Of a stretch of DNA of 8,471 nucleotides, positions 1 to 5,615 are shown in pieces. The translations under genes and the position numbers were made by a program. Each line of letters opens with the position of its first letter. Position 1 is the first letter of the stretch. The stretch lies in assembly GCA_002919115.1 (NCBI GenBank), contig PKER01000295.1, positions 1 to 8,471 of the forward strand. Reading direction: 5' to 3'. This stretch comes from a bacterium (GTDB lineage: Bacteria; Actinomycetota; Thermoleophilia; Solirubrobacterales; 70-9). The notes under the pieces are model-generated. The model was not told where the DNA came from and made no database searches. It worked only from the letters and a program-made list of their open reading frames with translations.

Positions 1-85
1 GCGCCGCGACCACCAGGAGGGCGCCCGCGATCGTCACCCCGGTGGAGTGACGGCGGCAGAAGCCCTGGAGCGCCCGGAGCATCAT
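1..85 (-). CDS. N-terminus of a putative membrane or secreted protein (partial)
   Basis: Reading leftward from an ATG at 83-85 gives 28 open codons to the window edge, beginning MMLRALQGFC. A short basic stretch (Arg11, Arg12, His13) is followed by a hydrophobic run (VTIAGALLVVAA), which fits a signal anchor or first transmembrane helix with a cytoplasmic N-terminus. A second ATG follows directly at 80-82. GGGGT at 90-94 on the minus strand is a plausible ribosome site for either. The gene lies 33 bases downstream of the cold-shock gene on the same strand and could share its transcript. No family can be named from so little sequence. The reading frame and the charge and hydrophobicity pattern are visible; that it is a real gene is inference. 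Confidence 0.45.
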   Translation of the reverse strand, partial: MMLRALQGFCRRHSTGVTIAGALLVVAA

Positions 86-89
86 CGTT

Positions 90-110
90 ACCCCGGGGGT
101 GTCCGGGAGT
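90..110 (-). other. Imperfect hairpin between the cold-shock gene and the next minus gene
   Basis: On the minus strand ACTCCCGG pairs with CCCGGGGT around a five-base loop, with one C-C mismatch and one G-T pair. No T-run follows. It could attenuate read-through from the cold-shock gene, or be chance in GC-rich DNA. Confidence 0.25.
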
Positions 111-118
111 GACGCTGA

Positions 119-316
119 CTAGGCGACGCGGACGTTCGTCGCGCGCGGGCCCTTGTCGGTCCGCTCGGCGTCGAACGAGACCTTGTTGCCCTCGGTGAGG
201 ACGTCGGGGCCCGCCGCGCTCTGGTGCACGAACAGGTCGCTCGAGCCGTCGTCGGGAGAGATGAAGCCGAAGCCCTTCTCGCTGTTGAACCACTTAACGG
301 TTCCGGTGTTTGCCAT
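119..316 (-). CDS. Cold-shock domain protein, CspA family
   Basis: This 65-residue protein is a single cold-shock domain, the normal CspA length. Both nucleic-acid-binding motifs are intact: RNP1 KGFGFI at residues 14-19 and RNP2 LFVHQS at 28-33, with the aromatic stacking residues Trp9, Phe16, Phe18, Phe29 and His31. The C-terminus (DKGPRATNV) is typical of actinobacterial members. Such proteins bind single-stranded RNA or DNA in the cytoplasm and act as RNA chaperones; whether this copy is cold-induced or constitutive cannot be told. The start is certain: GGAGG at 323-327 on the minus strand lies six bases before the ATG. The gene is divergent from the DUF488 gene, and its leader contains a perfect GC-rich hairpin. 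Confidence 0.97.
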   Translation of the reverse strand: MANTGTVKWFNSEKGFGFISPDDGSSDLFVHQSAAGPDVLTEGNKVSFDAERTDKGPRATNVRVA

Positions 317-395
317 GAGATTCCTCCATGGAACGGGTGCGAACGACGCGGAGGAAGCTGGAAGGCAACGACAGCGAGCGCTGGCACTGATTGCA

Positions 396-413
396 CCGCG
401 CGACATTGCGCGG
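396..413 (-). promoter_or_regulatory. Perfect inverted repeat in the cold-shock gene leader
   Basis: CCGCGC (396-401) and GCGCGG (408-413) form a perfect 6-bp stem around a six-base loop, about 80 bases upstream of the cold-shock start codon. On the minus strand a TACTGT box (423-428) just upstream fits an actinobacterial TAnnnT -10 element. If it is used, the hairpin lies at the very start of a leader of roughly 100 bases. It could be an RNA structure in the leader or a protein-binding dyad. The repeat is visible; its role is inference. Confidence 0.3.
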
Positions 414-496
414 CTGGCAAGCACAGTAGCAGGGTGACCGGCCCCGGCGCGGAGCGCCACCCCCTCCGCGGGCGCCCGAGGGGCACACTGAAGGCG

Positions 497-1042
497 ATGG
501 AGATCTGGACCGCAGGGCACTCCACGCACTCGCTCCCGGAGCTGGTTGCCCTGCTCCGGGGCGCCGGGGTCGAGGCGCTCGCCGACGTGCGCACGGTGCC
601 GCGTTCGCGCCGCCACCCGCACTTCGCCCGCGAGGCGCTCGCGCGGGAGCTGCCGGCGCGCGGGCTCCGCTACCGCCACATCAAGAGGCTCGGGGGCTGG
701 CGCAGGGCCCAGCCCGGATCCCCCAACGGCGGCTGGGACAACGACGCGTTCCAGGGATACGCCGACTACGCGCTGACCGCGGAGTTCCGGGCGGGCCTCG
801 ACGAGCTCACGGAGCTCGCGCGCGAGGCGCGCACGGCGGTGATGTGCGCGGAGGGGGTCTGGTGGCGCTGCCACCGCCGGCTGATCGCCGACCAGCTCCT
901 CGTCCGCGGCTGGCGCGTCGTGCACATCGCCCCCGACGGCGGGCAGACGGAGCACGAGCTCACCTCGTTCGCGGTCGTCGACGGCGAGCGGATCACCTAC
1001 CCGCCGCGCCAGGGCCGGCTCATCGACCCCGACGAGCGGTAG
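497..1042 (+). CDS. DUF488 family protein
   Basis: This 181-residue protein matches the DUF488 family (PF04343) along its length. It opens with MEIWTAGHSTHS, then the conserved ADVRTVPRSRRHP (residues 29-41), a central YRHIKRLGG block and an FQGYADY block. It ends with the signature CAEGVWWRCHR (117-127), which carries the two conserved cysteines Cys117 and Cys125 and His126. The biochemical role of the family is not established; the paired Cys and His suggest metal binding or redox chemistry. The ATG at 497 is chosen because homologues begin at this motif. The ribosome site is weak (GAAGG two bases away). An in-frame GTG at 434 would add 21 residues that look non-coding. The gene is divergent from the cold-shock gene and convergent with the gre gene. 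Confidence 0.9.
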   Translation: MEIWTAGHSTHSLPELVALLRGAGVEALADVRTVPRSRRHPHFAREALARELPARGLRYRHIKRLGGWRRAQPGSPNGGWDNDAFQGYADYALTAEFRAGLDELTELAREARTAVMCAEGVWWRCHRRLIADQLLVRGWRVVHIAPDGGQTEHELTSFAVVDGERITYPPRQGRLIDPDER

Positions 1043-1048
1043 GGAGCA

Positions 1049-1095
1049 GCCGGGCGCCCGGGCCGCGAGCGGGGGTCAGGCCCGGAGCGCCCGGC
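1049..1095. terminator. Long GC hairpin between convergent genes, likely bidirectional terminator
   Basis: Bases 1049-1064 pair with 1079-1095 in a 16-bp GC-rich stem that has one bulged A (1086) and a 14-base loop. It fills the 63 bases between the DUF488 stop (1042) and the gre stop (1106), so it could end both transcripts. There is no T-run on either strand. U-tract-less hairpins have been proposed as terminators in high-GC actinobacteria. Confidence 0.65.
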
Positions 1096-1105
1096 GGGGA
1101 ACTCC

Positions 1106-1624
1106 CTATGCCTCGACGCCGAGGATCTCGAGCGTCTTGGTTTTGCCCTTCGGTAGCGGGACGCTCACCGTCGCCCCGGGCGTAGCGCCCAGCAGCGCCT
1201 TCCCCACGGGCGAGGCGATGGAGACCGAGCCGGCGGCCGCCGGCTCGTGGCCTCCCACGAGGACGAGCGTCGTGAATTCGCCGGAGGAGGCGTCTCTGAC
1301 CCGCACACGCGAGCCGACCGTCACGACGTCGCCCTCGACGTCTTCGTCCACGATCCGCGCCCGGGAGAGGATCTCCTCGAGACGGGCGATCCGAGCAGTG
1401 AGGATCGCCTCCTCCTCGCGGATCTGCTGGAGATCGTCGTTCTCCGACCCCGAGCCGTACTCCCGCGCCTCCCGGAGGCGGGCCGCGACGTCGGTCTCAA
1501 GCTCGTGGCGCAGGCGTTCGAGCTCGGCGCGCATCGCGCGCTCCCCCTCGCGCGTGAGCGGGACCGCCTGCGCCGTTGCGGCGCCGGCGTGGGCGAGCTG
1601 GCTGGTGTCGGAGGTGGCCGTCAT
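1106..1624 (-). CDS. GreA/GreB-family transcription factor with an altered catalytic tip
   Basis: This 172-residue protein has the two-domain Gre layout. Residues about 23-95 form the charged N-terminal coiled coil, and 96-172 the FKBP-like C-terminal domain with the conserved SPVGKALLG (138-146). Gre factors enter the RNA polymerase secondary channel and stimulate cleavage of backtracked RNA. By hand alignment the coil tip AREYGSGSEN (53-62) matches E. coli GreA AREHGDLKEN. Glu61 takes the place of catalytic Glu44, but Ser58 replaces the Mg-binding Asp41. The N-terminus is about 20 residues longer than usual. The ATG at 1622-1624 has no strong ribosome site; a TTG at 1667-1669 is the only upstream in-frame alternative. 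The first 128 bases overlap another ORF on the same strand. Family assignment is firm; altered activity is inference. Confidence 0.9.
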   Translation of the reverse strand: MTATSDTSQLAHAGAATAQAVPLTREGERAMRAELERLRHELETDVAARLREAREYGSGSENDDLQQIREEEAILTARIARLEEILSRARIVDEDVEGDVVTVGSRVRVRDASSGEFTTLVLVGGHEPAAAGSVSIASPVGKALLGATPGATVSVPLPKGKTKTLEILGVEA

Positions 1625-1868
1625 TACCAGGATCTTCGTCCCGAACGGGCGGCGTATCCATGGGGCCAAACACCCATCTTCCCGCCGCCCCGCCGCGCCC
1701 CTCCGGGCCGCCGATGGGCTCGAGCACCACGTACGCGAGCGCCGCCAGGGCGACGAGCAGGATCCCCATGCCGATCCCCGGAGGGAGGCCCAGCCACAGC
1801 AGCGCGACGCCGGCGACGGCGAGCGCAGCCGCGAGCGCGCGGAGCCCGGGTTTCGAGGGATCGGACAT
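1497..1868 (-). CDS. Small membrane protein with two hydrophobic helices, overlapping the gre gene
   Basis: Read from the ATG at 1866-1868 this gives 123 residues; in-frame ATGs at 1878-1880 and 1902-1904 would add 4 or 12. The start MSDPSKPGLR is followed by two hydrophobic segments, ALAAALAVAGVALLWLGL and GIGMGILLVALAALAYVV, joined by a Pro-Pro turn. That resembles a helical hairpin in the membrane. Codons up to about base 1690 have the G/C-rich third positions of real genes. The rest (roughly 60 residues, mostly Arg, Ala and Gly) runs over the gre start in another frame and looks non-coding, so the genuine protein may be shorter or the ORF may hide a frameshift. No start has a good ribosome site. 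I recognise no family. It lies just downstream of gdhA on the same strand. Confidence 0.5.
   Translation of the reverse strand: MSDPSKPGLRALAAALAVAGVALLWLGLPPGIGMGILLVALAALAYVVLEPIGGPEGRGGAAGRWVFGPMDTPPVRDEDPGNDGHLRHQPARPRRRRNGAGGPAHARGGARDARRARTPAPRA
1661..1677 (-). repeat. 17-base element, near-copy of the one at 3480-3496
   Basis: On the minus strand this reads ATGGGTGTTTGGCCCCA. The element upstream of the histidine kinase reads ATGGGTGTTTCCACCCA, identical at 14 of 17 positions, with all differences in three adjacent bases. Here it lies 37 bases upstream of the gre start codon, in a stretch whose codon use does not look coding. It could be a shared operator or a dispersed genomic motif. 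Confidence 0.4.
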
Positions 1869-1922
1869 CACCAACACCATGGCCCCCGCGCGGGTTTTGG
1901 CCATGGTCCTAAAGGTGTATTT

Positions 1923-1938
1923 CCGCGGGCGCCCGCGG
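1923..1938. terminator. Perfect 16-base palindrome just after gdhA
   Basis: CCGCGGGCGCCCGCGG begins five bases past the gdhA stop codon and can fold as a 6-bp GC stem with a four-base loop. On the minus strand it is followed by AAATACACC rather than a T-run. It is the likely end of the gdhA transcript, but partial read-through into the small membrane ORF is possible. Confidence 0.45.
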
Positions 1939-1943
1939 CGGGC

Positions 1944-3311
1944 TCAGATCAGGCCGAGCGCGAGCATCGCGTCGGCCACCCGCACGAAACCGGCGATGTT
2001 GGCGCCGGCGAGGTAGTCGCCGGGCATGCCGTACTCCTCGGCGGTCTCGTAGCAGGTCGCGTGGATCGAGCGCATGATCTCGAGCAGGCGGCGCTCGGTG
2101 TACTCGAAGGTCCACGAGTCGCGCGACGCGTTCTGCTGCATCTCGAGCGCGCTCGTCGCCACGCCGCCCGCGTTCGCGGCCTTGCCGGGACCGAACGCGA
2201 CGCCGGCCTCGCGGAAGAGCTTCACGGCCTCGGCGGTGCACGGCATGTTGGCGCCCTCGCCGACCGCGATCAGCCCGCGCTCGATCAGCCGGCGCGCGTG
2301 CTCCTCGTCGAGCTCGTTCTGCGTCGCGCACGGCAGCGCGATCTCGCAGTCCACGTCCCACACGCAGCCCTCGGGGACGAAGGTCGCACGCGAGCCGCGG
2401 CGCTCCGCGTAGGCCGAGATCCGCGCGCGCTCGACGAACTTGACCTCCTTGAGCAGCTCGACGTCGATGCCGTCGGCGTCGTGGACGAAGCCGCTCGAGT
2501 CGGAGCAGGCGACGACCCGGGCGCCGAGCTGCTGGGCCTTCTCGATCGCGTGGACGGCGACGTTGCCGGAGCCCGAGACCACCACGGTGCGGCCGTCGAA
2601 CGAGGTGTCGCGCATGCGGAGCATCTCCTCGACGAAGTAGACGGTGCCGTACCCGGTCGCCTCGGGGCGCACCTGGGACCCGCCCCAGGCGATGCCCTTG
2701 CCGGTCAGCACACCGGACTCGTAGCGGTTGGTGATCCGCTTGTACTGGCCGAAGAGGAACCCCAGCTCGCGCTCGCCCACGCCGGCGTCGCCGGCGGGCA
2801 CGTCGGTGTGCTCGCCCAGGTGGCGGTGGAGCTCGGTCATGAACGACTGGCAGAAGCGCATGATCTCCCCGTCCGAGCGCCCCTTCGGGTCGAAGTCGGC
2901 GCCGCCCTTGCCGCCGCCGATCGGCATGCCGGTCAGCGCGTTCTTGAAGACCTGCTCGAAGCCCAGGAACTTGACGATGCTCGCGGTGACGTTCGGGGCG
3001 AACCGCAGGCCGCCCTTGTACGGGCCCAGGGCGCTGTTGAACTCGACCCGGTAGCCGCGGTTCACGTGGACCTGGCCGCGGTCGTCGGTCCACGGCACAC
3101 GGAAGATGATCTGGCGCTCCGGCTCGCAGATGCGCTCGAGCAGCTTGGCCTCGACGTACTCGGGGTGCCGCTCGACGACCGGCGCCACGATCTCGAGCAC
3201 CTCGTGGACCGCTCTGTGGAATTCAAGCTCGCCCGGGTTTCGGCGCTTGACGGTCTCGAAGACCTCGGCGACGGCGGGGGCGAGCGACAGGGGCTCGCGC
3301 GCCGTCAGCAT
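1944..3311 (-). CDS. gdhA: NADP-type glutamate dehydrogenase
   Basis: This 455-residue protein is close in length and sequence to E. coli GdhA (447). It catalyses 2-oxoglutarate + NH4+ + NADPH to glutamate in the cytoplasm, normally as a hexamer (EC 1.4.1.4). Visible landmarks are the substrate lysine in GPYKGG (Lys99), the catalytic lysine in PIGGGKGG (Lys135), the catalytic aspartate in VPAGDAG (Asp175), the RPEATGYG block (215-222), and the dinucleotide fold VSGSGNVA (245-252) followed by CSDSSG (269-274). The last resembles NADP enzymes rather than the NAD type. The ATG at 3309-3311 leaves an N-terminus similar in length to E. coli's, and upstream codons look non-coding. It directly abuts an 8-bp hairpin whose loop holds an AGGAAAGG ribosome-site candidate. 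Confidence 0.97.
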   Translation of the reverse strand: MLTAREPLSLAPAVAEVFETVKRRNPGELEFHRAVHEVLEIVAPVVERHPEYVEAKLLERICEPERQIIFRVPWTDDRGQVHVNRGYRVEFNSALGPYKGGLRFAPNVTASIVKFLGFEQVFKNALTGMPIGGGKGGADFDPKGRSDGEIMRFCQSFMTELHRHLGEHTDVPAGDAGVGERELGFLFGQYKRITNRYESGVLTGKGIAWGGSQVRPEATGYGTVYFVEEMLRMRDTSFDGRTVVVSGSGNVAVHAIEKAQQLGARVVACSDSSGFVHDADGIDVELLKEVKFVERARISAYAERRGSRATFVPEGCVWDVDCEIALPCATQNELDEEHARRLIERGLIAVGEGANMPCTAEAVKLFREAGVAFGPGKAANAGGVATSALEMQQNASRDSWTFEYTERRLLEIMRSIHATCYETAEEYGMPGDYLAGANIAGFVRVADAMLALGLI

Positions 3312-3341
3312 CCCCGCTCGTCCAGCCTTTCCTGAGCGGGG
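3312..3341 (-). promoter_or_regulatory. Hairpin abutting the gdhA start codon, Shine-Dalgarno candidate in its loop
   Basis: On the minus strand CCCCGCTC and GAGCGGGG form a perfect 8-bp stem with a 14-base loop, and the ATG follows with no gap. The only good Shine-Dalgarno candidate, AGGAAAGG, begins the loop and lies 14 bases from the ATG, too far for a normal unfolded site. Folding may set or block ribosome access. The structure is visible; regulation is inference. Confidence 0.45.
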
Positions 3342-3479
3342 GTCGCAGCCGGACAGGGTGGCTTGGTGCGCGGGCCGCCCCAAGCGCGCGTACTGAAGTA
3401 GAGCGCCACGGGAGCGGCGCCACATCCGGTCAGCAGGTTGAGCACGCGGTCAAGGTACGGCCGTTCCGCCCGGCCGCGA

Positions 3480-3496
3480 ATGGGTGTTTCCACCCA
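3480..3496 (+). repeat. Perfect inverted repeat upstream of the histidine kinase; near-copy of 1661-1677
   Basis: TGGGTG and CACCCA flank TTTC as a perfect 6-bp dyad inside ATGGGTGTTTCCACCCA. It lies in the divergent region between gdhA (start 3311) and the kinase (start 3594), about 100 bases from the kinase start. A 14-of-17 match stands in front of the gre gene. A shared operator is possible. Nothing else in the 282-base intergenic stretch is firm: no convincing -35/-10 pair stands out for either gene. Confidence 0.45.
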
Positions 3497-3593
3497 AATT
3501 GCCGGGGCTACACCTTTCCGCCCATTGCATTCCGCGGCAGCTCGGCGAGCCTTCGTTGGTTGCGGTGCGTTCCGCAGCGTGGTGACCGAGACG

Positions 3594-4598
3594 ATGGCCA
3601 GCGCCGACATAATCCGACGAATCCGAGGCAAGCGCCGATCCGTAGAGAGCTCGCTGTTCCGGCGAACGGTCCTCGCGACCGCGGTCGTGATGGTGGTCGC
3701 GTTCATCCTGCTCACCGTCACGCCGGTCGAGGTGAGCGCGCCGATCCGCCTCGCCGAGGCGGGGGTCCTCGCGGCCGGGATCATCACGCTCTTCGTCCTC
3801 CACCTCCTGCTCCTCCGCCACGCGCTCACGCCCCTAACCCGCATGGCGGAGCGGATGAAGGAGGTCGACCTGCGCGCGCCGAGCCAGAGCATCAGCGCGG
3901 AGATGCCGCCCTACGCCGAGCTGCAGGCCTTCGGGCGGGCGTTCGACGAGATGGTCGCCCGGCTCGCCGAGGAGCGCCGCGCCGGCGCCCGCGCCGCGCT
4001 GCTCGCCCAGGAGAGCGAGCGCGCGCGCATCGCGCGGGCCCTGCACGACGAGGCGGGGCAGACCCTCACCGCGGTCGCGCTCCAGCTCGAGCGCGTCGCG
4101 GCCGACGGGCCGCCCGAGGAGCGCGAGCTCATGGGCGAGCTGGCGTGGCAGCTCCAGGACACCCTGGACGAGATCCGCCGGATCGTGCGCGAGCTGCGCC
4201 CGGAGGCGCTCGAGGACCTCGGCCTCGTGAACTCGCTGATCGCGCTCACGCGGCGCCTCGACAAGCAGAGCGAGGTGCGCTTCACGCACAACTTCTCCCC
4301 CAACCTGCCCGACCTCTCGCCCGAGACCGAGCTCGTCATCTACCGCGTCGCGCAGGAGGCGCTCACGAACGTGCTGCGCCACTCGAAGGCGGAGGGCTGC
4401 GCGATCACCCTGCGGCCCCGCAACGGCGCGGTCCAGCTCATCGTCAGCGACGACGGCGTCGGCTTCGATCCCGACGCCAAGGTCGACACGACCGGGCTCG
4501 AGGGCATGCGCGAGCGGGCGATGCTCGCGGGCGGCACGCTGCGGATCTCCTCGCGGCCGGGCGCAGGCACTACGGTCACCCTGGAGGTGCCCGCATGA
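3594..4598 (+). CDS. Membrane sensor histidine kinase, DesK/NarL type (HisKA_3)
   Basis: This 334-residue kinase has two membrane helices (about 25-42 and 57-75) separated by only some 14 residues, then a HAMP-like linker (75-128), a HisKA_3 dimerisation domain and a C-terminal ATPase domain. The phosphorylated histidine is His151 in ERARIARALHDEAGQTL. The N box is QEALTNVLRHSKA (Asn259), G1 is DDGVGFD (286-292), and G2 includes GLEGMRERAMLAGG. With almost no external loop it probably senses something in or at the membrane, or through a partner. The ATG at 3594 is chosen by position before the first helix; GTG at 3582 is equally possible, and neither has a strong ribosome site. Its stop overlaps the response-regulator start (ATGA), so the two are translationally coupled. 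The signal is unknown. Confidence 0.95.
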   Translation: MASADIIRRIRGKRRSVESSLFRRTVLATAVVMVVAFILLTVTPVEVSAPIRLAEAGVLAAGIITLFVLHLLLLRHALTPLTRMAERMKEVDLRAPSQSISAEMPPYAELQAFGRAFDEMVARLAEERRAGARAALLAQESERARIARALHDEAGQTLTAVALQLERVAADGPPEERELMGELAWQLQDTLDEIRRIVRELRPEALEDLGLVNSLIALTRRLDKQSEVRFTHNFSPNLPDLSPETELVIYRVAQEALTNVLRHSKAEGCAITLRPRNGAVQLIVSDDGVGFDPDAKVDTTGLEGMRERAMLAGGTLRISSRPGAGTTVTLEVPA

Positions 4599-5254
4599 CG
4601 GTCCCGCTGAAGACCAAGATCCTGCTGGCCGACGACCACCAGATGGTCCGCGGCGGCCTGAAGGTCGTGCTCGACGCAGAGCCCGACCTCGAGGTCGTGG
4701 CCGAGGCCGGGGACGGCGCCGAGGCGCTGCGCATCGGCATCGAGGAGGACATCGACCTTGCCGTGCTCGACGTGTCGATGCCGAAGCTCACCGGCCTGCA
4801 GGTGGCGCGCGAGCTCCACAGCCACCGCCCTGACGTGCGGACGCTCATGCTCTCCATGCACGAGAACGAGCAGTACTTCTTCGAGGCGCTCAAGGCCGGC
4901 GCCTCCGGGTACGTGCTCAAGTCCGCCGCGAACCGCGACCTGATCGACGCGGTGCGCGCGGCGATGCGCGGCGAGCCGTTCATCTACCCCGCGGCCGCCT
5001 CCGCCCTGGTCCGCGACTACCTGGAGCGCGCGGCGCGCGGCGAGGAGACGCCCAGCGACCCGCTGACCCCGCGCGAGCTCGAGGTCACGAAGCTGATCGC
5101 CGAGGGGCTCACGAGCGAGGAGATCGCCGAGACGCTCGTGATCAGCCCCAAGACCGTCGAGCGGCACCGCGCCAACATCCTCGAGAAGCTCGGGATGCGC
5201 AACCGCGTCGAGCTCACGCGCTACGCGATCCGGCGCGGCCTGGTCGAGCCCTAA
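4595..5254 (+). CDS. Response regulator, NarL/LuxR family
   Basis: This 219-residue protein has a receiver domain (about 7-125) and a C-terminal LuxR-type helix-turn-helix (157-212). The phosphorylation site is Asp59 in AVLDVSMP, with the acidic pair Asp13-Asp14, the switch residue Ser87 in LMLSM and Lys109 in GYVLK all present, so it should be a normal phosphorylation-controlled DNA-binding activator or repressor. The DNA-binding part shows LTPRELEV and SPKTVERHRANILEKLG. The start is clear: GGAGG at 4583-4587 lies seven bases before the ATG, which overlaps the kinase stop codon. It surely partners the kinase encoded just upstream. Its targets cannot be read from the window; the neighbouring small stress-like genes are candidates. 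Confidence 0.97.
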   Translation: MTVPLKTKILLADDHQMVRGGLKVVLDAEPDLEVVAEAGDGAEALRIGIEEDIDLAVLDVSMPKLTGLQVARELHSHRPDVRTLMLSMHENEQYFFEALKAGASGYVLKSAANRDLIDAVRAAMRGEPFIYPAAASALVRDYLERAARGEETPSDPLTPRELEVTKLIAEGLTSEEIAETLVISPKTVERHRANILEKLGMRNRVELTRYAIRRGLVEP

Positions 5255-5259
5255 GCCCC

Positions 5260-5272
5260 CCGCTAGCAGCGG
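5260..5272 (+). terminator. Small hairpin after the two-component operon
   Basis: CCGCT and AGCGG pair around a three-base loop, followed by TTTA, five bases after the response-regulator stop. The stem is short and the T-run minimal, so this would be a weak terminator. Its last base is also the first base of the GTTT box of the next promoter. Confidence 0.35.
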
Positions 5273-5295
5273 TTTAGTCGCCCGCAGCCGGGTAG
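5272..5295 (+). promoter_or_regulatory. Candidate SigB/SigF-type stress promoter for the 49-residue membrane protein gene
   Basis: GTTT (5272-5275) and GGGTAG (5290-5295) are separated by 14 bases. This fits the GTTT-N14/16-GGGTA pattern of actinobacterial SigF and Bacillus SigB-like sigma factors. Transcription would start near 5302, giving a leader of about 70 bases. A similar arrangement precedes the next gene, with a partly matching spacer. Box sequences are visible; sigma-factor assignment is inference. Confidence 0.5.
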
Positions 5296-5374
5296 GCGCG
5301 TGGGGTCAAGGAAGAAGGGCGCGGTCACACCGGACTGCCCGGGGGGACGCGCCAGTCCCACGGAGGAGACGCCC

Positions 5375-5524
5375 ATGAAGAAGATGACTGTGCACGCCGT
5401 CATGGACCGCGTGGCGGGCGAACGGCCGGGTGCCCCCCGCGCCGCGGCGGTGGCCGCTTCGGTCGGCGTCGCCGCCGCCGTGGTCGTCTACAAGGCGCTG
5501 CGCCACGAGTCCGGCGCAGAGTAA
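5375..5524 (+). CDS. Small single-helix membrane protein, 49 residues
   Basis: A short N-terminal part with mixed charges (MKKMTVHAVMDRVAGERPG) is followed by one hydrophobic Ala/Val-rich helix (about residues 22-39) and a charged end, YKALRHESGAE. It looks like a single-span membrane protein. The start is supported by GGAGG at 5362-5366, eight bases before the ATG; a longer reading from the GTG at 5300 lacks a ribosome site and looks non-coding. A candidate stress-type promoter lies about 80 bases upstream. I recognise no family. It shares orientation, promoter type and a C-terminal Ala-rich helix followed by Lys/Arg with the next two genes, so a joint role is plausible. Confidence 0.75.
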   Translation: MKKMTVHAVMDRVAGERPGAPRAAAVAASVGVAAAVVVYKALRHESGAE

Positions 5525-5533
5525 GCCGGTCCG

Positions 5534-5553
5534 GGCGAACAGGAGTTTTCGCC
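5534..5553 (+). other. Hairpin overlapping the -35 region of the next promoter
   Basis: GGCGAA and TTCGCC form a 6-bp stem around an eight-base loop, nine bases after the 49-residue gene's stop. The 3' arm overlaps the GTTT box at 5545-5548. It may end the upstream transcript or be a dyad at the promoter; there is no following T-run. Confidence 0.3.
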
Positions 5554-5569
5554 GCATCCGTGGGGGTAG
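5545..5569 (+). promoter_or_regulatory. Candidate SigB/SigF-type stress promoter for the two cationic proteins
   Basis: GTTT (5545-5548) and GGGTAG (5564-5569) are separated by 15 bases, with a predicted start near 5577 and about 40 bases of leader before the ATG at 5616. The spacer contains TCGCCGCATCCG; the promoter at 5272-5295 has TCGCCCGCAGCCG. That is more similarity than the core boxes alone require. Confidence 0.55.
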
Positions 5570-5615
5570 AGCAGAGGACGCGGGAAGGAACCCGAGACGA
5601 GAGAGGAGGGCCAGG

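Noticed and set aside
90..100. ACCCCGGGGGT palindrome between the first two minus genes
   Set aside because: With no loop bases it cannot fold as a hairpin on its own. It was kept only as part of the imperfect hairpin 90-110.
304..317. GGTGTTTGCCA near the cold-shock start, resembling the 17-base element
   Set aside because: It is explained by the codons of the conserved N-terminus MANTG, and the match is short.
317..955. Minus-strand extension of the cold-shock protein to 278 residues
   Set aside because: The added part is antisense to the DUF488 gene, and the 65-residue protein has its own strong ribosome site and normal family length.
1137..3335. A 732-codon open frame on the plus strand, antisense to gre and gdhA
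   Set aside because: It mirrors genes whose protein families are certain, its product is low-complexity with no domain, and long antisense frames are expected at this GC content.
3560..4594. An upstream in-frame extension of the response regulator, running through the kinase gene in another frame
   Set aside because: The extension is Arg/Ala/Pro shadow sequence. The response regulator has its own ribosome site and ATG at 4595.
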